Shown here: one piece after another, positions 1-9,268 of the stretch
How the letters are laid out: each line of letters opens with the position of its first letter
How positions within the stretch are numbered: position 1 is the first letter of the stretch
Origin: Methylobacterium sp. PvR107
GTDB taxonomy: Bacteria; Pseudomonadota; Alphaproteobacteria; Rhizobiales; Beijerinckiaceae
Length of the DNA stretch: 64,000 nt
Assembly (NCBI RefSeq): GCF_017833295.1
Contig: NZ_JAFIBW010000001.1
Span: 2,494,001 to 2,558,000 of the forward strand
Direction of reading: 5' to 3'
The notes under the pieces: model-generated
Told to the model about the DNA's origin: nothing
The model's input: only the letters and a program-made list of their open reading frames with translations
Database searches by the model: none
Program-made: the position numbers and the translations under genes

Positions 1-721
1 GCGTGCCGGTGCCGCCGAGATCGGTGGTGGCAGCGGCGGCTAGCGACGTCTCGGTGGAGGCGAAATCGATTCCGCCGGTCCTGGCCGAGGCGGTGAGCGC
101 GGTGGCGAAGGCGGCGCCGTCGGGTGAGACCTTCAGGGAAACATCGTCGCTCCCCAGTAGCCCGAGCAGCGCACGCGCCGCGTAGCCGGTCTCGAGGACC
201 AGGGCGGCGTCGCGGGTCGCGTCCCGCTTGTTCACGAAGATCCGCATGTCGCCGCTGCCCGGCGTCGCATCGTCCCAGGTCAGCAGCGCCGCGTCCGCCT
301 TGACGGCGAGGCGGTTGGTCGCGTCGGCACCCGTGTTGATCCCGAGGCGGCTGATGCTCTGGACGGCCGTGAGGGTGCGGCGGAAGCTCGTCCAGGCGGC
401 GCCGTCGAACACGTAGAGGTCGGCCTCGTCGATCAGGTAGGCGAGCCAGCCGGCCCGGGGCGCCGCACCAGTCCAGACGCCGTCGGCGTAGCGCACCATC
501 TGGCCCGCGAGGCCCGCCCAGGCGCCGCCGGGATCGGCCGCGGCCACGAGGTAGCGGTCGCCCTCCGCGGGGCCCGGCGGCGGCGCGATCAGGTCCTTGT
601 CGAGGCAGGCGAGCTGCGCGAGCGCGTCGATCAGGCCGAGCGCCTCGTTGTGGGTGACGTGCTTCTGGGCCTGGCTCGCGGCGATCAGCGGCAGGCCGAG
701 ATGGGGCGTGGTGTCGGACAT
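1..721 (-). CDS. DUF2793-domain tail-associated protein, 3' end beyond window
   Basis: The frame opens with ATG at 721 and runs to base 1 without a stop, so about 240 N-terminal residues are visible and the C-terminus lies outside the window. The first ~120 residues fit DUF2793: a start like MSDTTPHLGLPLIAASQAQK, then an HNEAL segment and a repeated motif of Trp/Gly around 'GDRYLVA' and 'WAGLAGQ'. Proteins of this family commonly follow the GTA host-contact gene in Rhizobiales and are thought to belong to the tail tip or fibre. It starts 17 bases after the end of the TIM-barrel tail gene on the same strand, so it is probably the last cistron of the GTA operon. The remainder (about residues 125-240) is beta-rich and unassigned. 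Family assignment is good; the role in the particle is inferred. Confidence 0.8.
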   Translation of the reverse strand, partial: MSDTTPHLGLPLIAASQAQKHVTHNEALGLIDALAQLACLDKDLIAPPPGPAEGDRYLVAAADPGGAWAGLAGQMVRYADGVWTGAAPRAGWLAYLIDEADLYVFDGAAWTSFRRTLTAVQSISRLGINTGADATNRLAVKADAALLTWDDATPGSGDMRIFVNKRDATRDAALVLETGYAARALLGLLGSDDVSLKVSPDGAAFATALTASARTGGIDFASTETSLAAAATTDLGGTGT

Positions 722-738
722 GGCGGGCTCCCGGGCGT

Positions 739-3700
739 TCAGGCCGAGCGGACGGGGATGCGGACACGGCGGGCGGGCCCGGGGCCGGCGACGGCGCCGA
801 TCTGCGCCACGGCCAGGTCGAGGCTGGTTTGCGGCCCGCCGAAATCCGCCGCCTCGTCGGCGTAGAGGAGGTTCTGGGCCTCGGCCCGGAGCGTCCGGAC
901 GGCCGTGTCCCCGGAGAAGAGCGTCACCGCGTAGGCTTCCGGCTCGTCCAGCGGGATCTCGGCCGGCTCCCAGGAATCGCCGTCGCGGCGTGCCCGGCGG
1001 ATCCAAGAGAGCCGCACGCCCTGCGCCTCCCGGCGCGCCCGCAGGTGCACGGGCCGCAGCGGCCGGAATGCCGCGAGGCCGGCGGTGGCCGCGAGTTCCG
1101 TGAAGGCCGGATCGCCCGGGTCGCTCCCCGCCGGGCCGATCCGGTAGCGGAAACCCCGTCCGGCCTCGTCGAGCCGCTCGACCAGGGGGACCACCGCGCC
1201 GTCGTCGAGGCGCACGATCAGGCTGCCCAGGGGGGTGTCCCGGCCGGCGGCCTCCTCGCTGCCCGCGAGCCCGCGCAGGAGCCCGGACAGCCGGTAGGTG
1301 TCGGTTCCGGTGAGCACGGCCTGCGCGACGCCGAGCAGCTCGACGGCGCCGTCCGGGCCGATCAGCGCGAACAGGTTGCCGCCGGCGAGCATTGCGGCCG
1401 TGCCCACCGAGGCGAGCGCGCTGCCCCGACGCAGGGTGACGTCGAGCGTCACGCCGCGCTGCAGGCGCCAGAGCGGTCCGGCCGGGAGCGCCGCGCGGGT
1501 GCGCCCCAGGCAGGCCGGGTAGTCGACGCGTCCGTGGAGCGCGAGCGGTCCCGTGCCGTCCGCGCGCCAGATCGCGGCCGCCCCCGGCCAGGGCTCGGCC
1601 GCCACCGCGAGGTATTGCAGGATCGTGGGGCTGCCCCGATCCACCGGCAGGTCAAGGGCGAGCGCCAGCGGCGGTCCCGGGAAAGCCGGCGGCGCGAGCG
1701 CCGGCAGGGCCGGGCTGCGGGCGAGTGCCCGCCCGGGGCCGCCGCGCGGCGGCACGCCGCTCGCCTCGATCCGGCGGCCGGTGGGGGCGTCGTCGATCCG
1801 GTCGATCTTGCGCAGCACCGTGCCGCCCGGCACGTCCGCCGGGACCGCCAGGAGATCGCCGGGCTCCAGCGCGACCCGGCGCGGGCTGACCGTGAACACC
1901 GCGCTGTCGCGGGCCGCGATGATCCGGTCGAGCAGCGCCTCGGCGAGCCCGTCGCCGGTCTCGCAGCGGGTGACGATCGCCGCCTCGATCCGGGTCTCGC
2001 GCCGCCGGTCGCCCGCCGGCCGCGCGGCCGCCGCCGCGGCGCGGCGGTAATCCGGGCTCTCGGACTCGGTGATGCCGAGCTCCACCGAGCGCGGCAGGGC
2101 GCTCTCCTCGGCGCGGACCTGCCGGAGCACGGGCCTGTCCTCGGAAAGCCGGACGAGCTCGGCCTCGGCGAGCACCACCGGCCGGTCGCGGCGCGGCCCG
2201 CGCAGGCGCAGGGTGCCGGCCACCGCCGAGACGTCGAGGCCGTAGACCTGCGCCAGGGTCTCCAGGGCGCCGCGGGCCGTGAGCGGCCGGTCGATGACGT
2301 AGCCGTCGAGATAGGCCGCAGCCTCCACGGAGACCGGCGCGTCGAAGCCGAACTCGGCGAGGATCTGCCGGACCAGCAGGTCGAGGTCGCAGCCCTCGAT
2401 CCGCCCGGTGATCCAGTGGCCGATGCGCCAGTTGCCGGCATCCGCCCAGGGCCCGCGCACGGTCGGGAAGGCCGGGAACGGCCGCGCGTCCCAGGCCCAG
2501 ACGTGGAGCGCCGCCGGGTCGACCATCCGGCCGCCATAGACCGGGGAGACCGGATTGTCGGCCTCGCGGAAGCCCGGCGCGGCGGGATCGAAGCGCGCGA
2601 TCACCGCGGCGACGCCGCGGAGCTGGATCAGCTCGTCGCGCAAACCCCGGGATTCCGGCGGGACGGCGCTCTCGATGGATTTCGGGTCGGGGAAGACGTT
2701 CGGCCCGTTCGTGCCCTTGTCCACCGCCGGCACCCCGATCTCGGTGAGCCAGATCGGCTTAGCCATCGGCACCCAGGCGGTGGCCCGGGTCTCGACGCCG
2801 CCGTCGCGCTCGACATGCGGGTTCGACCACCACGCCAGGAGGTCCTTCGGCCGGTAGATCCAGGCCTTGCCGTAGGCCCCGTCCTCGATCGGCCTGCGGT
2901 CCTGGGCGGCGCGACCGGCCGCGTCGGCGTAGTACCAGTCGAAGCCCTCGCCCGAGGCGCCCCGATCCTTGAGGTAGGCGCGGTCGGTGATGTCGCCCGC
3001 GACCGCGAGGTCGGCATGGTCCGGCGCGTCGCGCCAATCCGAGACCGGGGGGTACCAGTCGATCCCGACCGCCGCGATGGCGGGATCGGCGAACAGGTCG
3101 TCGAGCGGGAAGCGCAGCGTGGCGCCGCCGTCGCGGACATCGGCGCCGTATTCGGTCCAGTCGGCCCCGTAGACTAGGGCGGCCCCCGGTCCGAGGCGGT
3201 CGCGCACGGCGGCGGCGAGATCGCGGAACGCCTGCACGGCCGGGTAGCCGGCCGCGCCGCGCAGGCGGGTCAGGCCGACATACTCGCTGCCGAGGATGAA
3301 GCCCGCGATCCGCACGCCGGACGACGCCCAGCCTGCGGCGAGGTCGGCGTAGTGCAGCACCGCGTCCCGGTAGCCGCCCGCGAAGAAGGCCGCGACCTGC
3401 GCGTCGACCAGAGCAGTGCCGTCCGGGCTCCCGGGCAGGCCGGGCGCCGGATCGCAGGTGATGCGCCCGCGCCAGGGATAGGACGGCTGGGTCGCGCCGG
3501 GCACGCGCGGATCGGGCCGCGCGTTGCCGGCCGGCACGTCCATCATCACGAACGGGTAGAGCACCACCTCAAGCCCGCGACGGGCCAGCTCGGCCACGAG
3601 CCGGGTCAGCCCATCGTCCGAGGGCGTCCCGCCGTAGGATGGGCTGCCGTCCGGAAGGAGCGAGACGATCTCGGCCTCGGCGCGGCCGATCCCGGCGACG

Positions 3701-4632
3701 CGCCAATCGGCCGGCAGCGCGCGCTTGCTGCGGCCCTCTACCTTCGGGACCACCCGACAGGCCCCGGCCCGCAGGTCCGACCCGAACCACGTCGCCACCA
3801 CGGCGACCCGCCGCAGGTTCGGGCAGAGCGCCTGGAGCGCATCGAGGGAGGCGATCACGTCGGTGCTGCGCTGGAGCTGGTGCCGGTTGGCGGCCTCGGT
3901 CCGGCCGAGGCCGAGATCGACGGTGACGCGGTCCGGATCGAGGCCGAACTCGCTCGCCCCGGGGATCAGGTCGACGGCGCGGATCCGGCCGCACAGGCCG
4001 TTGACCGGGCGGATCACCTCGAAGGCGAATTGCGGGACCCGGTTGCCGAAATCGGCGAGCGGCAGGGCCTCGAACACCACGTAGGCGAGGCCGCGATAGG
4101 CCGGCGCGTTCTCGGGCCCCTCCTTGGCGACGATCAACGGGTCGGGCGCCTGGTCCGGGCCGCCGGTATGGACCCGCAGGGTCAGGCCGGCCTGGTCGAT
4201 CTCCCTGCCGTCCGCCCAGATCCGACGGACGCAGGCGATCTCGCCCTCGCACAGGCCGACCGCGAGGTTGGCGAAATAGGCGTAGCGCGTGGTCACGGTC
4301 TTCTGGCCGCCCAGGCTCTTGGCCGGAACGGCGGCGCGCGCCACCGTGGTGTTGGCGACCTCCAGCGGGCGCGTCGCCCAGATCAGGGTGCCGCCGATCC
4401 GGGCCCGGCCGTAGATGCGGGGGATCGGGTCGCCCTCGGTCGAGGTGAGCCCGGCCACGTCGGCGAGCCGCGGCCCCTCGACGAAGCGGGTGTGCCGCCC
4501 GGAGCCGAACAGCGCGCCGCCGAGCGCCGCGCCCGCCACGGATCCGAGCGCCCGCCCGAGCATGCCGCCGATCGGGCCGCCCAGCGCGGTGCCCAGGGCC
4601 GTGCCGGCCGAGGACAGGATCAGCGTGGCCAT
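739..4632 (-). CDS. GTA host-contact tail protein with TIM-barrel domain (g15-type)
   Basis: This 1297-aa protein matches the largest GTA gene (RcGTA g15 class). Start ATG 4632 was chosen because MATLILSSAGTALG followed by a Gly/Ala-rich stretch is the usual beginning; an in-frame ATG at 4737 would add 35 untypical residues. Order seen: Gly-rich N-terminus (1-60), conserved region with 'PRIYGRARIGG' and 'YAYFANLAVGLCEGEI', a TIM-barrel glycoside-hydrolase-like domain (roughly 360-640, with 'GSEYVGL', 'GIDWYPPVSDW' and 'WLTEIGVP'), then a phage tail domain to the C-terminus. In GTAs this protein forms the tail hub and tip and contacts the recipient surface. It ends the main run of tail genes, but a plus-strand chemoreceptor separates it from the NlpC/P60 gene upstream. 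Confidence 0.93.
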   Translation of the reverse strand: MATLILSSAGTALGTALGGPIGGMLGRALGSVAGAALGGALFGSGRHTRFVEGPRLADVAGLTSTEGDPIPRIYGRARIGGTLIWATRPLEVANTTVARAAVPAKSLGGQKTVTTRYAYFANLAVGLCEGEIACVRRIWADGREIDQAGLTLRVHTGGPDQAPDPLIVAKEGPENAPAYRGLAYVVFEALPLADFGNRVPQFAFEVIRPVNGLCGRIRAVDLIPGASEFGLDPDRVTVDLGLGRTEAANRHQLQRSTDVIASLDALQALCPNLRRVAVVATWFGSDLRAGACRVVPKVEGRSKRALPADWRVAGIGRAEAEIVSLLPDGSPSYGGTPSDDGLTRLVAELARRGLEVVLYPFVMMDVPAGNARPDPRVPGATQPSYPWRGRITCDPAPGLPGSPDGTALVDAQVAAFFAGGYRDAVLHYADLAAGWASSGVRIAGFILGSEYVGLTRLRGAAGYPAVQAFRDLAAAVRDRLGPGAALVYGADWTEYGADVRDGGATLRFPLDDLFADPAIAAVGIDWYPPVSDWRDAPDHADLAVAGDITDRAYLKDRGASGEGFDWYYADAAGRAAQDRRPIEDGAYGKAWIYRPKDLLAWWSNPHVERDGGVETRATAWVPMAKPIWLTEIGVPAVDKGTNGPNVFPDPKSIESAVPPESRGLRDELIQLRGVAAVIARFDPAAPGFREADNPVSPVYGGRMVDPAALHVWAWDARPFPAFPTVRGPWADAGNWRIGHWITGRIEGCDLDLLVRQILAEFGFDAPVSVEAAAYLDGYVIDRPLTARGALETLAQVYGLDVSAVAGTLRLRGPRRDRPVVLAEAELVRLSEDRPVLRQVRAEESALPRSVELGITESESPDYRRAAAAAARPAGDRRRETRIEAAIVTRCETGDGLAEALLDRIIAARDSAVFTVSPRRVALEPGDLLAVPADVPGGTVLRKIDRIDDAPTGRRIEASGVPPRGGPGRALARSPALPALAPPAFPGPPLALALDLPVDRGSPTILQYLAVAAEPWPGAAAIWRADGTGPLALHGRVDYPACLGRTRAALPAGPLWRLQRGVTLDVTLRRGSALASVGTAAMLAGGNLFALIGPDGAVELLGVAQAVLTGTDTYRLSGLLRGLAGSEEAAGRDTPLGSLIVRLDDGAVVPLVERLDEAGRGFRYRIGPAGSDPGDPAFTELAATAGLAAFRPLRPVHLRARREAQGVRLSWIRRARRDGDSWEPAEIPLDEPEAYAVTLFSGDTAVRTLRAEAQNLLYADEAADFGGPQTSLDLAVAQIGAVAGPGPARRVRIPVRSA

Positions 4633-4787
4633 GGCAAGGCTCCGGATGGAATAGACTTTGCACCGATAAATGGAGAGGATCGCAGCAAGACCGCAAGTCA
4701 GATTGACCGATTCAACCCATGATCCGTCGTCGCTCAACTCCGAATGACGACACCTCAGCGGCGAACCGTACCGAAAGTCGCAGAACG

Positions 4788-6485
4788 ATGACCGTAAAGC
4801 TCGGGATCAAACCGAAGATACTGCACAAGATCGTCCTGATTGTCCTGGTTATCGGGGCGATCGTCGGCGGCTGCATCTGGCACGAGACCGGGCGCATGGA
4901 GGCGATCGGCCGGCAGTACACGCGCTTCATCGACCACGATGCGAAGATGGCCGAGGGCGCGCGGCAGATCATCCGCCTGTTCCATCAGACCAATTACGCG
5001 ATCTATCGCGTCATCGCCGAGACCGAGGCCGAGCGGATCCAGCAGGCGAGCCAGGAATTCGACGTCGCGGTGATCGGGCTCCGGCAGACCTTCGCGGCCC
5101 TGATCGCGGAGGCGCCCGAGTTGAGGGACCAGGTCGACACGCTACGGGGCCGCGTGGAAAGCTACATCTCGGACGTGTCGGAGGCGCGCATCCTCGGGGA
5201 AGTTAACCTCAACGCCGACGCCCTCACCCTGATGCACCAGAAGATCGATCCGATCGTCGCGGACCTGGGTCGAAGCACCAGCGCGCTCAGCGAGGGCATC
5301 AGCGACCGCATGGGGGCCGGCGCGCAGGATCTCGCCGGGCAGATCGCGGGGATGCGCCGCGACCTCTGGACGTACACGAGCCTCGGCCTGCTCGCCGGGC
5401 TCGCCACCGCCGTCGCGGTCGGCATCTTCGGCATCGGCCGCCCGCTCGGCCGCCTCGTCGCGAGCCTGGAGCGGATGGCCGCCGGGGATACCGAGGCGCG
5501 GATCGCCGGAGAGCGGCGGCGCGACGAGATCGGCGCCGTCGCGCACGCCGTCGATCGCATCCGCGCCCTGGTCGCCCAGCGCGCTGCCGCCGAGGCCGAG
5601 AGCCGGCGCGTGGTGGACGCGACGGTCGCGGCGGAACGGCGGCGCGCCATGGCGGCCCTGGCTGACACGTTCGAGGCGACGGTGGGCGGGATCGTCGGGA
5701 CGGTCTGCGACGCCGCAGCCGCGCTGCGGGTGACCGCGTCGGCGATGAGCATCACCGCCCGCGGCACGGCCGAGCAATCCACGATGGTGGCGGGCGCAGC
5801 CGAGGAAACCGCCCGCACGGTGAACACCGCAGCGGTCGCGGCCGAGCAGCTCGGGGTCTCGGCCGCCGAGATCGGCCGCAGCGCGGACGAGTCGGCGCGC
5901 CTGACCCAGGCGGCGGTGACCGAGGCCGAGCAGAGCACCGGCCAGGTTGGCGCCCTCAGCGCGGCAGTGGCGGAGATCGCCGACGTCGTGCATCTGATCG
6001 CGCAGATCGCCGGTCAGACCAACCTGCTGGCCCTCAACGCAACGATCGAGGCGGCCCGCGCCGGCGAGGCCGGCCGCGGCTTCGCGGTGGTGGCGGGCGC
6101 GGTCAAGGACCTCGCCGCCCAGACCGCCCGGGCGACCGAGACGATCGGCCAACGGATCGGATTGGTCCGGAACTCGACCGACGCGGCGGTGCTGTCGATC
6201 ACCACGATCAGCGAGCGGATCCACGCGGTCCGCGCCGTCACCGCCGCGATGGCCACGGCGATCAGCCAGCAGGGCGCGGCGAGCCGGGAAATCATCCAGA
6301 GCGTGGCGCAGGCCGCCGCTGGCACCGACGCGGTGACCCGGACCATCACGGGCGTCGCCGAAGCCGCCGGGGAAACCGAGACCGCATCCGGTCAGGTGCT
6401 CGGCGCGGCGGACGAACTCGCCCGGCAGTTCGCGGCGCTGCGCGGCGAGGTCGCGAGTTTCCTGGCCACGGTGCGGGCGGCGTGA
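4788..6485 (+). CDS. Methyl-accepting chemotaxis protein inside the GTA cluster
   Basis: A 565-aa transmembrane chemoreceptor. ATG 4788 places a first membrane helix at about residues 14-32; an upstream ATG at 4719 would add 23 charged residues. A periplasmic helical sensor region follows (about 35-190), then a second membrane helix (about 195-217), a HAMP domain, and the cytoplasmic signalling domain whose tip is recognisable from '[20 protein letters not shown]' near residue 410-430. No C-terminal CheR/CheB docking pentapeptide is seen. The ligand is unknown. The gene is divergent from the GTA tail-tip gene (155 bp between starts) and is convergent with the NlpC/P60 gene, so it breaks the GTA operon on the opposite strand and probably has its own promoter in 4633-4787. 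Confidence 0.93.
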   Translation: MTVKLGIKPKILHKIVLIVLVIGAIVGGCIWHETGRMEAIGRQYTRFIDHDAKMAEGARQIIRLFHQTNYAIYRVIAETEAERIQQASQEFDVAVIGLRQTFAALIAEAPELRDQVDTLRGRVESYISDVSEARILGEVNLNADALTLMHQKIDPIVADLGRSTSALSEGISDRMGAGAQDLAGQIAGMRRDLWTYTSLGLLAGLATAVAVGIFGIGRPLGRLVASLERMAAGDTEARIAGERRRDEIGAVAHAVDRIRALVAQRAAAEAESRRVVDATVAAERRRAMAALADTFEATVGGIVGTVCDAAAALRVTASAMSITARGTAEQSTMVAGAAEETARTVNTAAVAAEQLGVSAAEIGRSADESARLTQAAVTEAEQSTGQVGALSAAVAEIADVVHLIAQIAGQTNLLALNATIEAARAGEAGRGFAVVAGAVKDLAAQTARATETIGQRIGLVRNSTDAAVLSITTISERIHAVRAVTAAMATAISQQGAASREIIQSVAQAAAGTDAVTRTITGVAEAAGETETASGQVLGAADELARQFAALRGEVASFLATVRAA

Positions 6486-6517
6486 CGGCGCCGGTCCGCA
6501 CCGTTTCCCCCATCGCG

Positions 6518-7078
6518 TTATTGGCGCGTATCGAAGCTTCGCGACGCGACCGGCCGCAAGGTCATGGACGTCTTCGGCGTCGAGCCGACCGTGGCGACCG
6601 GATCGCTGCGGCCGGATCCGCTCCCCGGAAACCGGAACACCCCCGTCAGGTGCCGCCGCCACCACGCGGTCAGCGCCACCTCGGCGACCACCGCGCCGTC
6701 ATGGGCATGGATCATCGCGCCGTCGCCGGTGGCGATGGCGCAGTGCCGGGCCGGCAGGTGGCGGCGGAAGGCGAAGAGCAGCACGTCGCCCGCGCGCTGC
6801 GCGCCGGCTGCGGGCGAACCGGCCACCGGCACGAGGTGGCGGGCCGCCGCCGCTCCGAGCGGGTCGGTGCCGGGCGCTACCGATTCCGCCCAGGTGGCGC
6901 TGTAGGGCGGCACCCCCTCCGGCTCGACGCCGTAGAGCCCGCGCCACACCCCGCGCAGCAGCCCGAGGCAGTCGCAGCCGACCCCGCGAAGCGAGGCCTG
7001 ATGCCGGTAGGGCGTGCCCAGCCAGAGGCGTGCCTCGCCGAGCGCCGCCGCGCCGACATCCCGCCGCATCGCGCTCAT
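6518..7078 (-). CDS. GTA/phage NlpC/P60 cell-wall peptidase (g14-type)
   Basis: A 186-aa NlpC/P60 peptidase of the phage/GTA type, expected to nick peptidoglycan during DNA entry. The nucleophile is the Cys of 'GCDCLGLLRGVW', where the usual DCSGL has Leu for Ser. The catalytic His is in 'RHCAIATGDG' or the following 'MIHAHDG' segment. Start ATG 7078 gives MSAMRRDVGAAALGEARLWLG; the start overlaps the stop of the DUF2163 gene by four bases (ATGA), so the two are translationally coupled. About 30 residues after the domain (Ser/Arg/Thr-rich, ending SFDTRQ) look like a read-through extension. The downstream partner (g15) is reached only after the inserted chemoreceptor. Confidence 0.92.
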   Translation of the reverse strand: MSAMRRDVGAAALGEARLWLGTPYRHQASLRGVGCDCLGLLRGVWRGLYGVEPEGVPPYSATWAESVAPGTDPLGAAAARHLVPVAGSPAAGAQRAGDVLLFAFRRHLPARHCAIATGDGAMIHAHDGAVVAEVALTAWWRRHLTGVFRFPGSGSGRSDPVATVGSTPKTSMTLRPVASRSFDTRQ

Positions 7079-7950
7079 CGGAACAGACTCCCGCCGTCGA
7101 GGACGTGATCCGAGCCCGGCACCGCCCGCATCACCGCGTCGTTGCCGGGCAAGTGCGGGAAGCCCTGGAAGTTGACCGCATTGGCGAACCGGTCGCGGCA
7201 GGTGGCGAGGCGCTTGTCGCACCCGGCGGTCACGGTGAAGGCGTCGCCGGCCGCGACCGGCCGGGGCGGCGCGCTCCAGAGTTCGAGCAGGGCTCCGAGC
7301 TGGAGGCGTACATCCGCCGCGTGCCCGGCATTGGCCCCCTCCGTCCAGGTCAGCCGGCCGCCGGTGAACAGGCCGTCCGCGAATCCGCCGGAGAGCGCGA
7401 CCGAGAGCGTTGCGGGTTCCGGAACACCGGTCACGCGGCCGGTGGTGCGCCACGGGACGAGGTCGACCCGGCAGCGGGAATCGCCGAGTTCGGCGCCGCA
7501 GGTGGCCCGGTAGGTTCGGCCGCGCTCGGCGTCGAGCCGGTGCGTGAGACCGCGCAGCTCCGCCACGAAGGCGTCGCCCTCGCGGCGGATCTCGCCGATC
7601 GTGGCGAGGTCGAGGAGCAGCCGCGTCTCGGGATGGGTCCAGTCGACCAGCCAGGTCTCGACGGCGGCACCGTCGTAGAGGCCGCCGGCGATGTCGGCCT
7701 CGGTGAGGCCGAGGCTGCTGAGCGCCCCGGCCACGTCGCCGCCCGAGATCGCGAAGCCGAGCTCGGCGCTGGCCTCGGCTGCCTCCAGCCCGGTCCGGGC
7801 CTCGTGGACGAGGCCCGCGACGGTGAGGTCGCGGTCGTGGTCGGTGAAGCCGAGGGTGGCCCCGTCCCGCCGCCGCAGGGACCAGCAGCGGCACAGGGTG
7901 GTCACGCCCCCCGCGAGATGGGCCGCGAAGGCCTCCGGGATGTCACGCAT
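7075..7950 (-). CDS. GTA tail hub protein, DUF2163 (g13-type)
   Basis: A 291-aa protein beginning MRDIPEAFAAHLAGGVTTLC, the typical opening of DUF2163 tail proteins. The conserved 'RRDGATLGFTDHDRDL' follows at about 25-40 and 'VDWTHPE' and 'RTYRATCGAELGDSRCRVDL' lie further on; these Cys residues are typical of iron-sulfur-type hub proteins of siphophage/GTA tails. Start ATG 7950 was chosen from the family alignment; the frame stays open upstream through a repeat element that is not coding. It is followed by the NlpC/P60 gene with a four-base overlap and is separated from the DUF2460 gene by a 281-bp gap holding a palindromic repeat. Confidence 0.92.
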   Translation of the reverse strand: MRDIPEAFAAHLAGGVTTLCRCWSLRRRDGATLGFTDHDRDLTVAGLVHEARTGLEAAEASAELGFAISGGDVAGALSSLGLTEADIAGGLYDGAAVETWLVDWTHPETRLLLDLATIGEIRREGDAFVAELRGLTHRLDAERGRTYRATCGAELGDSRCRVDLVPWRTTGRVTGVPEPATLSVALSGGFADGLFTGGRLTWTEGANAGHAADVRLQLGALLELWSAPPRPVAAGDAFTVTAGCDKRLATCRDRFANAVNFQGFPHLPGNDAVMRAVPGSDHVLDGGSLFR

Positions 7951-8049
7951 GGCGCCCCCCTCAGGGCCCGGAATTGCAGGAAGCAGACGTTTCATGACCG
8001 CTTGGCGCGCGTCCGCGCAGGACGGCCTCGACCACCTTGGCCGCCTGTC

Positions 8050-8182
8050 GCCGTCATCCCGGGGCCGCGCGGCGGAGCCCGGGATCCGGATCCGCCGACG
8101 CGCCGGGTCATGGCACCACCAGCGGCTCTGGGTTGCCCGCCTCCGGGTCCGGGCTCGCCTGCGGCGCCCCGGAACGACGAGG
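8050..8182. repeat. Composite palindromic intergenic repeat, family A
   Basis: The 7951-8231 gap between two GTA tail genes holds no gene. It contains two inward-facing, GC-rich half elements: one with GTCATCCCGGGG then GGAGCCCGGGATCC, the other with GGGCTCGCC then GCGCCCCGGAACGAC. In reverse complement, the whole 130-bp unit matches the element at 54028-54145 (shared GTCGTTCCGGGGCGCCGC, GGCGAGCCCGGA and ACCCAGAGCCGC blocks). Half copies occur at about 18395, 20942, 47565 and 50205. It resembles a REP/MITE-like mobile palindrome rather than a regulatory site of the GTA. Confidence 0.75.
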
Positions 8183-8231
8183 CCGAACACGCGGCGCGGT
8201 GACGCGGTTGATAGGGCGGACCACCCTCATC

Positions 8232-8873
8232 TCACGGCACGATCTCGACGAGGGGCACCTTCGGGATCTCGCCCGCCGTGAAGGCCGCGAGGTCGATGGT
8301 CAGGTCGTCGGTGTCGAAGCGGACCGGCACGTCGAAGGCGAAGCCCGCCGTCACGGCGGCGCCCGGCTCCGGGGCGTGGCCGGCCGCGAAGGCGACGAGG
8401 CCGGTGGCGGGATCGCACGCGAAGGCGTCGGGCCCGACCTCCCGGCCGCCGACCGCCACCCGGACGCTGCCGGCCACCGGCTTGGCGATCCGGCGGCGAT
8501 AGGGTGCGAAGCCGGCGCCGTAGGTCTTCACCAGCGGAAAGGTGGCGGTGACCCCGTCGCCCGTGCCGAGCGGCTGGTCGAGGGGGCCGACCGGCCGGCC
8601 CGGCGGCCCGGAGCGGCCGTCGACCCGGTCGCGGAAGCGGAATCCGTAGAGACGCCCGCGGCGCTCCTCGAAGAAGGCCAGCACGGCGTGCAGCGCGTCG
8701 AGGCCGCGCAGGCCGAAGCCGGCATCGTAGCGGCGGCGGGAATCGGCCCAGCGGCCGTTCCGGTGCTCCCGGCCCGAGGCCAGGGTCACGATCTCGGTCA
8801 GCCGCTGCGGGCCGCCGCCGGCACGCAGGGACACGTCGAGGGGGAACAGCACCTCGTGGAAGTCGTCGGCCAT
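8232..8873 (-). CDS. GTA distal tail protein, DUF2460 (g12-type)
   Basis: A 213-aa protein of the DUF2460/TIGR02217 family, known as the distal tail protein in GTA particles. The start MADDFHEVLFPLDVSLRAGG (ATG 8873) is a family hallmark, as are 'EHRNGRWADSRRRYDAG' (about 35-50) and 'FFEERRGRLYGFRFRD' (about 65-80). The C-terminal 'GEIPKVPLVEI' is also typical. The frame extends upstream, but only through the intergenic repeat at 8933-9018, so the family start is preferred. A plus-strand dioxygenase gene separates it from the tape-measure gene, which would normally be its immediate neighbour. Confidence 0.93.
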   Translation of the reverse strand: MADDFHEVLFPLDVSLRAGGGPQRLTEIVTLASGREHRNGRWADSRRRYDAGFGLRGLDALHAVLAFFEERRGRLYGFRFRDRVDGRSGPPGRPVGPLDQPLGTGDGVTATFPLVKTYGAGFAPYRRRIAKPVAGSVRVAVGGREVGPDAFACDPATGLVAFAAGHAPEPGAAVTAGFAFDVPVRFDTDDLTIDLAAFTAGEIPKVPLVEIVP

Positions 8874-8932
8874 GGCGGGCCCTCCGGTTCGCGTCGCGAC
8901 AGGGCCGCGCCAATCATCCGCGCCACCGCCGG

Positions 8933-9018
8933 CCTCGCGCGCAGCGCAGCGACCCAGGGCTGCGCGCCATCGGTGAACGGGGCGCTCCTGGATTGCTTCG
9001 CTCCGCTCGCAAGGACGA
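8933..9018. repeat. Palindromic intergenic repeat, family B
   Basis: A roughly 85-bp imperfect palindrome built from GCGCAGCGCAGCGACCCAGG and, inverted, CCTGGATTGCTTCGCTCCG, ending CTCGCAAGGACG. The same arms recur at 24024-24114, 43912-44012, and more degenerate at 36914-37006 and 56801-56893. The 8874-9268 gap otherwise holds only the promoter region of the dioxygenase gene. Confidence 0.75.
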
Positions 9019-9125
9019 TCGCGGTGTCCTGCCTCGGCTGGACCCGGCGGCGTCGGGGAATGCTGTCGCTGCCGGATCGAAGCAGCTGAAAAAAGTCTTC
9101 CGGGCGGAGGCGGAAAATCAAAAGT

Positions 9126-9145
9126 GTCGTTTATCGACAAACGAC
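9126..9145. promoter_or_regulatory. Palindrome upstream of TauD-type dioxygenase
   Basis: GTCGTTT-N6-AAACGAC is a perfect 7-bp inverted repeat with a 6-nt spacer (ATCGAC), 123 bp upstream of the dioxygenase ATG at 9269. Its size and dyad symmetry suit a repressor or activator operator. The regulator is not in the window and the assignment is inference. Confidence 0.4.
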
Positions 9146-9268
9146 GGCGGTCGATCGAAGATCGTCACGCCGAAGCGGATGTCCTCCGAAGTCCTTTCGG
9201 CCCGCACATCCCGGTTCATCGCGCGCGATCGGCACGACGCGACGCCGTTCTGTCAGGAAAGCCTTCCG

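Noticed and set aside
829..3177. Long plus-strand open frame (782 aa) over the GTA tail-tip gene
   Set aside because: It is Arg/Gly/Pro/Ala-rich without domain features and lies wholly antisense to the strongly recognisable tail protein; long antisense frames are expected at this GC content.
8050..8182. Possible CRISPR array or attachment site from repeated palindromes
   Set aside because: The repeats are not regularly spaced direct repeats with unique spacers, and no cas genes or integrase are present; they are inverted and dispersed.
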